Source: Ricinus communis (lineage: Eukaryota; Streptophyta; Magnoliopsida; Malpighiales; Euphorbiaceae). Taken from it: a stretch of DNA of 64,000 bases. Position 1 is the stretch's first letter; every line of letters starts with the position of its first letter. The notes below the pieces were generated by a model. It was not told the DNA's origin and did not search any database. It saw only the letters and a program-made list of their open reading frames with translations. The position numbers and the translations under genes were made by a program. The stretch is from the NCBI RefSeq assembly GCF_019578655.1, contig NC_063264.1:12813213-12877212 (forward strand), read 5' to 3'. Positions 51,870 to 62,795 of the stretch are shown in pieces.

Positions 51870-51887
51870 TGGTGCCGTTGCCGGGGA
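51870..51887 (+). other. Primer-binding site with one mismatch
   Basis: TGGTGCCGTTGCCGGGGA, tRNA-Asp type with one C-to-T change from element 1. It lies 6 bp after the LTR end. Confidence 0.9.
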
Positions 51888-52074
51888 AAACAGAGTAACG
51901 GTGAACTAGAGTGAATTATTTTTGTTTTAATTTAGTCATTATTTGTTTATTCATTTATTCTTTATTTATTTTTTATTTTTTTTATTTCTTTTATTTTTTT
52001 TTATTATTTATTATTTATTATTATATTGTTTTTGTTGATTGGTGGTTGTGTGGACTTTCGATTTCAGGTAGTTT

Positions 52075-53868
52075 ATGACCAGGAGCTCAAACTCGAATCT
52101 TATAGAGCCTCTATCTGATCCAGAATGATCCCTCAGACTCTTAAGGAAGAGGTTGCAATTAGAAGAGGAGGAGATTGAGGTTGAGGTACCTGTGGATAGA
52201 CTAGACACGATGGAAAACCATGACCCCCAGGCCAACGACGATCAGAGGACGATGTACGAGTTTGCTCGACCATCTTTAGATAGGACGAAAACGAGTATAG
52301 TCAGACCTGCTGTAGCGGCCAATAATTTTGAGATAAAGGCCAATGTTATCCAGATGATCCAGCAAAGCGTGCAATTTGGAGGATTGCCCAGTGAGGATCC
52401 CAATGCACATATCTCCAACTTTTTATAGATTTGTGACACATTCAAGATAAATGGAACAACCTATGATGCCATTAGGCTGAGATTGTTTCCATTTTTCTTG
52501 AGGGACGAAACAAAGAGATGGCTGCAATCTCTTCCACAATGACACGATCACTACCGGAAGGCGTTGGCTTAAAAATTTTATATAAGTATTTTCCTCCCGC
52601 TAAAACCGCTAAACTTAGAAATGACATATCTTCTTTTGTGCGGTTTGATGATGAAAGCATGTCGATGCATGGGAGAGATTTAAAGATCTTTTAAGATGCT
52701 GCCCACATCATGGATTGCGGTGTGGATGCAGTTCGAGACCTTCTGACGGGTTGAACCTTGCAACGAGGGCAGATGGTGGATGCTACAGTGGTGGGGGCGC
52801 TAAATAGTAAGGCCGCCCGAGCGGGCTCGAACCCGATAGAGGAAATGGCCATGAACAACTATCAGTGGCAATCCTCTAGAGCCGACCAGAAACAGTGGAG
52901 TGGTCAACCAAGTGGACTCTATAGCAACCTTGGCGAGCTCAAGTGGAGCTTCTAGCCAAGAACATCAACCAACTCCGGATGTTCATGCTCATGCGGCGAA
53001 CGTTGGTACTGCGAGTTTGTGGTGGCCCACATTACAAGGCGAATCGCATGAAGGTATGTTTGCTTCATCCTCTACTACTTTTCCATCTAATTCGCTATGT
53101 CTTTTGATGTTGAACAGTTGATTATATGGGAATGCCCCAAGCAAGCGATCCTTACAGAATACATACAACCCTGGGTGGCGCAATCATCCCAACTTTAGTT
53201 GGAGGAACAATAACGCCAGGTCCACTGGTTTCGAGAGACTTCATCGGCCATGACGAACATTCGGTGGGCTCGCACAAGCTCCTCCTCTACCGGAAAAGAA
53301 GTCAAATTTAGAGGAGCTTATGATGAAGTTTGTGACGCCTACGGAGATGAGGTTCTAGCAAACTGATAGTGCACTTAGGAACCAGCAGTCTCGATTCGAA
53401 CTTGGAGACCCAGATTGGCCAAATCTCTAAGATGTTGTCCGAGAGGCAGCAAGGAGCTCTCCCGAGCACCACCGAGTCTAACCCGAGGGGAGCACATGAA
53501 CGCCATCACTTTGCGTTCGTGTAAGTTAGTTTCAGCCCTTCTAAGCCCTGTTTTTTATGACGCCACTATTGATGTGCAAGTTAAGGCAAGCAAGGCGGTA
53601 AGGTTAGGGAACCTGAGGGACAAAGGTGAAATCAATTCCAGTCGGGAATATCAACCTAAGATTCCTTACCCTGCTAGAGCTAAACAAGCAGAGGCGAAAG
53701 AGCGCTCAAGAAGTTTTTAGATATTTTTAGACAACTGCATATTAACTTGCCTTTTATTGATGCATTGGAGGATGTCAAGTATGCTAAGTTCTTAAAGGAC
53801 ATACTTAGCGGAAAAGAAGTTAGAGGAGTTCTGGCCTATGTTCAAATTTTAATGAGGAGTGCTCAGCG
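52075..53868 (+). pseudogene. gag: Element 2 gag, broken
   Basis: Homologous to element 1 gag from the same ATG (52075, after GTTTCAG-type acceptor DNA). The frame ends after 17 codons at TGA 52126-52128, where element 1 has CGA (Arg); this looks like CpG deamination. Downstream in-frame sequence resumes at 52153 and runs 91 codons, including the acidic N-terminal segment. Later gag continues in shifted frames: the FFLRDETKRWLQSLP-like capsid stretch near 52495, an EEMAMNNYQWQSSR stretch near 52840, and gag C-terminus with ITLRS near 53505. The zinc-knuckle region near 53010 is degraded. Many indels; not functional. Confidence 0.85.
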
Positions 53869-54264
53869 GTGTTTCAGAGCAAGTTGCTAGAGAAACGTCA
53901 CGATCCAGGGAGTTTCACTATTCACTACACTTTAGGTAATTTATGTGTTGATGATGCATTAGCTGATTTGGGGGCTAGCATAAATGTCATGCCCACTAGT
54001 TTGTTCAATAAGCTAGGGTTGGGGGAGGCAAAATCCACTAGGATGTGCATTCAATTAGCTGACCGTTCTGTTAAGCTTCCTAGGGGAATTGTGGAAAATG
54101 TGCTAGTTAAGGTAGATAAGTTCATATTTCCTGTGGACTTTGTGGTTTTGGATATGGACAATGAGCATGGTGTACCATTAATTTTGAGGAGACCTTTCCT
54201 TGCCACAGCTAGAGCTAAAATAGACGTATTTGAGGGGAAGTTAGAACTTAATGTAGGGGACTAA
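53869..54264 (+). pseudogene. Element 2 aspartic protease remnant
   Basis: A 131-codon open frame containing the retropepsin active site DLGAS (residues 34-38) and the LILRRPFLATARAKIDV region. It matches the protease segment of element 1 in layout but differs at many residues, including GSFTIHYTLGNL where element 1 has GSFTIPCMIGDL. The start given is just the first ATG; upstream gag-protease sequence is in other frames. It ends at a TAA-containing frameshift at 54262. Pol does not follow. Confidence 0.85.
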
Positions 54265-56600
54265 TCGTGTCACTTTTGTTTACCCTCATTTGATAGTTCT
54301 TCCACCGACCATGTTCATGCCATTTGTTGTATTGATGGAATTGATCTAGCATGTAATACACAACCACAAGATGTACAAATGGATGATGCTATACATGTTT
54401 CTTCCCCTACTAGTATGTGTTATTCATCTGAAAAAAATAACTTGTATCAATATGAGACTTTGTAGCCGTGGATGTAACCCTTTGTGAAGGAAGCTGAAGT
54501 TTATTTTGACAGTCACTTAGCCGGAATTCGAGTGGATGAATGGACATCCCAAATCGGTCCAGAGAGCACCTCCTTGGTCATCTACCGCACACATCGGACC
54601 TTTTCATTGCGCTTATATGCCTCGAGCCCCAACTTACATTGAGCCTACCTTCTTAATTGCATGCCGAATGCATGAATCTTGATCCAGTCCTAGATGACTC
54701 GAACAAAGAAGCGCCCTGGAGGCATTCCGAATCTATTTTTGCTTTCTGAATTTTTGGACATTTTTTTTATTTTATTTTATGTAGTCATTTGCAGTTAAAT
54801 ATTTCAATTTGTTTTTAGTAAGTTTGATTTTGAGGAGATGCTATCTTATTGAACCTTTTACTAGATGTTGCTTGGAATGTGTTTATTCTTGAATTTTGCA
54901 GGAGTTAGCCTACTTGATGCTCGTCACGTAATTTTGAGGACTAACATATTTTGGAAGTGTTAAAGTACACATCAAGGGCGGTGGATCTAGTAGACTTTCT
55001 AGTTTTTATCTCTTTTATCGTCTTGTTTTTCTCTTAGTTTTCTAATTTCTTTTATGGACTCCCATAATTAGCTTCATTTTACGTGATTTTATTCCTTTTA
55101 TTTTAGAGTGCCTACCTTGTTCACACCCCGAGGATGTTTTTCACAAGTGGGGTGGTACCGTAGATTTGCGCAGTACCAATTTTATCTTTGTTGTTTTTAT
55201 CTTGTTTTAATATCCCTTATTGATTGAGTCCATTCATTATTCGTCCTTATCTTGAGTTTTGTTTTAATCGGAGTAGTTAATGATTTTCTTCTTTGAATGG
55301 ATTCCCTTATAGCTTTTATCGAACCTTGTTGGAAGAAGGCAATGAACGAATCTCTTAATTACAATCCAAATGTAAAACCGGTATTTTCCTTAAATTCTTT
55401 CATTTTACTTTATCTTAGATATAGAACACTGTTAATATTATTGCTTATTATTGTGATTGACTCTTTAAACTTTGGTTTCAGAATTCATGCAATTTTAACC
55501 CACTCAAATGGTGAGATTTTGAGCCAATTGGTGCATCACTATTATGCTCCCTTTTCTTACATTATTGAGCATTGTACAGAATCTCTGTTTCTAGAACTTG
55601 CTTTACGATATCTTTTGAGATTACATGAATTGTCAATAATCGTGAGATGATTTGGGCACTTAGGATTTACACAATTTGGCCAAAAAGCCTAACCCTGTTT
55701 TTTTTTCCTTAGTGAACCAATTTTGAGCCTTAGCCTTTCCTTTTGTGATAATAATAACAGTGACACTCATTTTATCACTTCTATTCATTTGACCATTCTT
55801 TCTACCATTGTTGCTGGAAATTATGTAAGTTTATACTGCATTTTATTTTGGATCAATCTGCAATCATATATTTCACTAAGTTGCTAGATTTTTCATACAT
55901 GCTCCCTTCAATTAAAAAAAAATAAAATAAAATAATTTGATATTCAGTCTTATTGTATGTGTCAATAACCAACAACCCCTACATAAGCTATTGTAATATA
56001 TACACATAGTATATATATATTCAATAAAAAAACAAAAAGAGTATTAATTTAGTTCATTTTGAGCATCATCTTATTTTTAGAGCAACTTAGTGTTCATTTT
56101 GGTACAACACTTGATCCTTCGTTACTTTCTTGCATTACTTGCTTAACTTCCAGCAACTTGTAGCCTACTTTCCATATTTATACGTACCCTACCTTAACCC
56201 CATTACAACCTGGCTCAAGACCCTTTGATCATGATTATTGATTATTTCATAGTAGTGGAGATTGGATCTATAAGCAAGCCTATGGTAAGCACTTTTTCTG
56301 TATTTTTGCGTTGAGAGCTTGGCGATCTTCTTTCACCTATATACACTTGTGTGTTTTGAGTGACATCTTGTGAGGCATGGTTCTCAATTTCTCAATTTAG
56401 ATGGTTTATCATTTTAACTTTAGCAACTTTATTAAGTTTGTTCTCTCTCTTAAGGATTTAGTGATTAGGGGATTTTTGGAAAAATCATTATGGAGTTTTG
56501 AAATTTGTTTTGAGCTAACCTCCTGCAATGCATTTGATTGAGTTATTTGGTATCTGTTTGAGGAGTGAGTTGTTGACTGCTTGAGGACAAGCAAAAGTTT
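54265..56600 (+). other. Element 2 non-coding region replacing pol
   Basis: 54265-54480 looks like the decayed protease-RT linker. 54480-55240 has no recognisable domain; the GTGGGGTGGTACCG words near 55150 resemble a region before the shared 3' part. From about 55245 to 56478 it matches 40565-41778 of element 1 closely. The open frames at 55297-55650 and 56409-56594 (minus) lie in this shared non-coding region and are probably chance. Confidence 0.75.
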
Positions 56601-56615
56601 AAGTGTGGGGTAATT
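56601..56615 (+). other. Polypurine tract region
   Basis: AAGTGTGGGGTAATT immediately upstream of the 3' LTR, the expected plus-strand primer site for Athila-type elements. It is missing from element 1. Confidence 0.75.
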
Positions 56616-58058
56616 TGATAAGCATCATACTACACATGTTTTCATGCCCGATTGTTTACATTTTTATGCATGATTATCCCATTTTATGCTAGAATCACCT
56701 GTCTTTTGTTTCTTTCTCGTTTCAGGTCATTTTTGAAGGACACCATCAATAATCGAGGGAAATACATGTGATTACGGACCAAAATCCATCAAATTGCATG
56801 AGAACTAGCACCCCGAGGGTTGAGCACGGCCTCGGACTCCACGTGGCTGAATTACCAAGAGGCTATCCCCAATTGTGCCATTTCAAACACGACTTAGTAG
56901 CCACCATGGCCTCCAAGACGCACTGGGGTGGCTCAAGACCGCTTGGGCATGGCTTGGAAGGAGTCAGCACAAATTCAAGATCGTCAACTCCTACTGCGGT
57001 TGAATCATCATGACTGGACTGACCGCCGAATTAACTATATAGGCAATTTTGAGTTCTTTTGGAGGGGGGGGACGAATTTTGGACTCAATTCCAAGACACA
57101 CACTTAATCAATTATTTCCTATACCTCAATTGTAGACCTTGAGAGATCAAATTCATCAATTGAAGGAGGGATTTCACTTGTTCACACATCGAATTGAAGA
57201 TCAAGACAAACTTTGGGAGCATTCAAGAGGCAACTAGGGTTTGAGATTTCGAATTTGCAAATTTAGGGTTTCTCATTCAGCTTGAAAGAGAAGGGTGTAC
57301 ATGCCTTTAATTTTCTTTTCCTTATTTTGTTCCCTAATTGTTTTAACCATGAACATGAGTAGCTAGATCTTTTGAACCCATTGGGGTTCACCTTTGTTGA
57401 TGGATTATGCTTAATTGTTAGTTTTATAATTGTCATTCTTGCAATCTTCTTGCTATTTAGTAATAAAAGTTTGATTCAGTTAATTTGAGATGTTGAATTA
57501 ATTATTTATTAGGCTGTTTCTTGACATTGACAAATGCTTGTTACAACTGGACATTGAATAGTAAGGACTGGTAGTTAACACTTAAATATAAGGTTGATTT
57601 ACTCGCCGGATTAAGAATTAATAACTCTTAATAGTTTTAAATCATACTTAATGCTAATCTGTAGTAATCCGATAGGAAGAGATTCCATTAGGTTAGTGCA
57701 GGTTTTAGAATCCGGTAAGCTCGAGAGAGGAACCGGGATTCAATTCAGGATTTAGGCACGGGTAAGCAAGATCGGCAATCCATAAAATCCATCTTTAGAA
57801 TTCCATCACTTAGGCTCCCTTTTGGGTTTGTTTCTCTCTTTGAAATTGTCTTTTCATTGTCCGTTGTTCTTTATTTACTTATTTGCACTCATAACCATTA
57901 GCTGGTACGTTAGAACTTTCACACCCTATTTCAGACTAGATAACAGTAGTAACTCTAGGTTCACCCGATCTCCAGGGATACGACCTTGATACTCATTAGT
58001 GCTAGGCTGCATCGGTAGGTTCACTGCCTTAGGTGTAGGTTGCATAAAGAGCCCATCA
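56616..58058 (+). repeat. Element 2 3' LTR (1443 bp)
   Basis: Starts TGATAAGC, ends CCCATCA. TATA-like box TATATAGG at 57036-57043. It is followed by TSD ATACC at 58059. Confidence 0.92.
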
Positions 58059-58063
58059 ATACC
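58059..58063 (+). repeat. Right target-site duplication ATACC
   Basis: Matches 50390-50394 and continues as CCTATTACGGG in satellite. Confidence 0.9.
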
Positions 58064-61000
58064 CCTATTACGGGTTTTTTTTTATATTGACAAATATACT
58101 CCTCTTACGTGGTTATTCTATCATACCCACAAATATACCCTTCTTACGGGGTTGATTTCTAATATTCATAAATATATCTCATTTACGACATTTTTACTCA
58201 TACTTATAAATATACCGGACTAACAGAGTTGTTTTCTTCTATTGATAAATATACCCCATTTATGGGGTTGTTTTGTCATATTAAAAAATATACCCTTTTA
58301 TGGGGTTGTTTTGTGATACTCACCAACACACCATTCTTACGGGATTGTTTTCTCATATTCACAAATATACCCCTCTTACGGGGTTGTTTTCACAAACTCA
58401 CAAATATACCCCTCATACGTGGTTCTTTTCTCATACTCAAAATATACCCCTCTTTTAGGGTTGTTTTCTATTATTACAAATATGTGACTCTTATGAGGTT
58501 AATTTCTCATATTCACAAATATACCCCTGTTACGGTTTTGTTTTCAAATCTTAACAAATATACCCCTGTTATGAGGTGGTTTTATAATATTAAAAAATAC
58601 ACCCCTATTAAGGAGTTTTTTTTCTCATATTCAAAAAATATATCTCTCATACGGGGTTATTTTCTTATAATGACAAATAAACCCCTTTTCGGGGTTGTTC
58701 TATAACACTCACAAATATACGCCTCTTACGGGGTTGATTTCTAATATTGACAAATACACCCCTCTAAATGGTGTTATTTTCTCATATTAAAAAACATACC
58801 CCTATTATAGGGCTATTTTCTCATATTCACAAATATACCACTCTTATGGTATTGTTTTCTCATATTTACAAATATACCCTCCTGACGGTGTTGTTTTATC
58901 ATATTGACAAATATACCCCTCTTGTGGGACTGTTTTCTCATATGGAAAATGTACCTCTTTTACGCAGTGGTTTTCTCATATTCATAAATATACTCCTATT
59001 ACGGTGTTGTTTTCTCATATTCACCAATGTACCCCTCTTATAATGTAGTTTTCTCATATTCACAAATATATTCCTATTATGGGGTTATTTACTTATAATG
59101 ACAAATACACTCCTTTTACAAGGTTGTTTTATCATACTCACTAATATACCCCTCTTACGGGGTTGATTTCTAATATTGACAAATATACGCCTCTTATGGT
59201 GTTATTTTCTCATATTAAAAAATATACCCATATTGTAGGGTTGTTTTCTCATATTAAAAAATATACCCATTTTTTGGCGTTGTTTCGACATACTCACAAA
59301 TATACTCGACTTAAGAGGTTATTTTCTTATACGAGAAATAAACCCCTCTTATGAGGTTGGTTTCTCATATTAAAAGATATACCCTTTTTACGCGGTTGTT
59401 TTCTCATACTCATAAATTCTACTCTTATGGGGCTAAATTCTTATATTCATAAATATTCCCCTATTATGGTGTTGTTTCTTCATATTCACAAATATACCCC
59501 TCTTATAGGATAGTTTTCTCATATTCACAAATGTACCCATATTACGGGTTTTTTTATATTGACAAATATATCCCTCTTACGTGGTTATTCTATCATACTC
59601 ATAAATATATTCCTCTTACGGGGTTGATTTCTCATATTCATAAATATATCCCTTTTACGACGTTGTTTACTCATACTCACAAATATACCAGACTAACATA
59701 GTTGTTTTCTTTTATTGATAAATATACCCCTCTTACGGGGTTTTCTTGTCATAATAAAAAATATATCCCTTTTATGGGGTTGTTTTCTAATAATCACAAA
59801 CATACCACACTTTCGGGATTGTTTTCTCGTGTTCACAAATATACCCCTCTTATGGGGTTGTTTTCTCAAACTCACAAATATATCCCTCTTACGTCGTTCT
59901 TTTCTCATAGTCAAAATATACTCCCTCTAAATGGTATCTTTTCTCATATAGAAGAATATACCGCTATTTCGGGGCTATTTTCATATATTCATAAATATAC
60001 CACTTTTACGAGGTTGTTCTCTCATATTTATAAATATACCCTCTTACGGTGTTGTTTTCAAATATTGACAAATATATCCCTCTATGGGATTATTTTATTA
60101 TATTAAATAATTTACCCCTTTAAGGAATTTTTTCTCATATTCACAAATATACTTTACTTACGGACTTTTTTCTATTATTACAAATATACGACTCTTACGA
60201 GGTTGTTTTCTCATATTCATAATATATCCCTCTTACGGTTTTGTTTTCAAATCTTAAAATATATATCTCTCTTACGAGGTTGTTTTATAATATTAAAAAT
60301 ATACCCCTGTTAAGGAGTTCTTTTCTCATATTCACAAATATACCTCTCATACGAGGTTGTTTTCTTATAATGACAAATAAACCTCTTTTACAGGGTTGTT
60401 CTATCATACTCACAAATATACCTTCTTACGGTGCTATTTTCTAATATTGGCAAATATACCCCTCTTACAGGATTGTTTTCACATATGAAAAATATACCCC
60501 TTTTACGCGGTTTTTTCCTCATATTAATAAATATAACGCTCTTATGGGGTTGATTTCTCATATTGATAAATATACCCTGTTACGGTGTTATTTTCTCATA
60601 TTCACAAATATACCCCTCTTACTGGGTAGTTTTCTCATCTTTACAAACATACCCCTATTACGAGGTAATTTACTTATATTTATAAATACACCCCTTCTAC
60701 AGGGTTATTCTATCATACTCACTAATATACCCCTCTTACGAGGTTGATTTTTGATATTGACAAATATACACCTCTTATGGTGTTAATCTTCTCATATTAA
60801 AATATATACCCCTATGGTGGGGTTGTTTTCTCATCTTCAAAAATATACCCCCCTTATAGGGTAGTTTTCTCATATTCACAAATATACCCCTATTACGGGT
60901 TTTTTATATTGATAAATTTACCCCACTAACCTGGTTATTCTATCATACTCATAAATATACCCTTCTTACGGGGTTGATTTCTCATATTCATAAATATATC

Positions 61001-62244
61001 CTTTTTACGATGTTGTTTACTCATACTCACAAATATACCGAACTAACGGAGTTATTTTCTTCTATCAATAAATATACCCCTTTTATGGAGTTGTTTTCTG
61101 ATACTCACAAACATACCACTCTTACGGGATTGTTTTCTTATATTCACAAATATACCCCTATTACGTAGTTCTTTTCTCATACTCAAGATATACCCCTCTT
61201 ATAGGGTTGTTTTATATTATTACAGATATACGACTCTTACGGGGTTGTATTCTCATATTCACAAAGATACCCCTCTTGCGGTTTTGTTTCCAGATCTTGA
61301 CAAATATATCCCTCTCATGGGGTTGCTTTATAATATTAAAAAATGTACCCCTAGTAAGGAGTATTTTTTCTCATATTCACAAATATACCTCTCGTACGGG
61401 GTTGTTTCCTTATAATGACAAATGAAACCCTTTTATAGGGTTGTTCTATCATACTCACAAATATACGCCTCTTACGGGGTTGATTTCTAATATTGACATA
61501 TATACCCCTCTAAATAGTGTTATTTTCTCATATTAAAAAAATACCGCTATTTCGGAGCTATTTTCTCATATTCATAAATATACCACTCTTACAGGGTTCT
61601 TTTCTCATATTTACAAATATACCCCTCGTACGGTGTTGTTTTCTAATATTGACAAATATATCCCTCTTACGGGGTTGTTTTGTTATATTAAAAAATATAC
61701 CCCTTTAAGGAGTTTTTTCTCATATTCACAAATATACCCTACTTACGGGGTTCTTTTCTATTATCACAAATATACGACTCTTACGGGGTTATTTTTTCAT
61801 ATTTACAATATATCCCTCTTATGGTTTTGTTTTCAAATCTTGACAAATATACCCCTCTTACGAGGTCTTTTTTATAATATTAAAAAATATACCTCTATTA
61901 AGGAGTTCTTTTTCTCATATTCATAAATATACCTCTCATATAGGGTTGTTTTCTCATAATGACAAATAAACCCCTTTAACGGGGTTGTTGTATCATATTC
62001 ACAAATATACCCCTCTTACGGGGTTGATTTCTAATATTGACAAATATACCCATTTAAATGGTGTTATTTTCTCATATTAAAAAATATACCCCTACTGCAA
62101 GACTATTCACTCATATTCATAAATATACCACCTTTACAGGGTTGTTTTCTCATATTCACAAATATACCCTTCTTACGGTACTATTTTCTAATATTGACAA
62201 ATATACCCCTCTTGCGGGACTATTTTCTCATATGAAATATATAC

Positions 62245-62795
62245 CCAGGCTTACAATTACAATACCTTTATGGGGTTATTTTCTCAGATTCATAAATATA
62301 CACGTTTTGCAGGATTATTTTCTTATATTTATAAATATACCACTCTTACGGGATCGTTTTCTCATAGTAAGTTATTAGAACCATTATGGAGTTGTTTTCT
62401 CCAATTCATAAATATACACGTTTTACGGAGTTATTTTCTTATATTGAAAAATATACCTCTTTTACGGGGTTGTTTTCTCATATTATAAATATACCAAAAT
62501 TACGAGGTATTTTCTTTGATTGATAAATATCCCCATATTATGGGGCTGTTTTCTAATATTTATAAATATACCCCTCTTACAATTATGTTTTGTCATATTA
62601 AAAAATTTACCACTTCTACAAGGCTGCTTTCTTAGACTCGCAATTACACTACTTTTACGGGGTTGTTTTCTCGGATTCATAAATACACACGTTTTACTGG
62701 ATTATTTTCTTATATTGACAAATATACCACTTTTACGGGATTATTTTCTTATATTAAAAAATTAACCCATTTAAGGGGTTGTTTTCTCATTTTGT
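62245..62795 (+). repeat. Class A island within class B array
   Basis: This stretch follows class A unit order: CATAAATATACACG monomer, then ATAAATATACCACT, then the TTATTAGAACCATTATGG unit, then AATTCATAAATATACACG, CTCATATTATAAATATACC, GATTGATAAATATCC, TAATATTTATAAATATACCCC, AAAAAATTTACC, then GACTCGCAATTACAC. These variants are otherwise confined to 1-28967. Both flanks are class B. Confidence 0.8.

Larger units (their letters stand above)
50395..58058 (+). mobile_element. Athila-related non-autonomous element 2 (7664 bp)
   Basis: Structurally complete LTR retrotransposon: 5' LTR 50395-51863, PBS, decayed gag and protease, long non-coding region, polypurine tract, 3' LTR 56616-58058, and 5-bp TSD ATACC. 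I find no reverse transcriptase, RNase H, integrase or ORF-1 sequence between protease and 3' LTR, so it must have depended on another element, such as a full-length relative of element 1, for replication. This is the TR-GAG type of plant non-autonomous element. LTRs, leader and 3' region are very close to element 1, but the protease differs clearly, suggesting a mosaic or sister subfamily. Confidence 0.9.

Noticed and set aside
55297..55650. 117-codon ORF near the element 2 3' end as an extra gene
   Set aside because: It lies in the 3' non-coding region shared with element 1, where the frame is not preserved.
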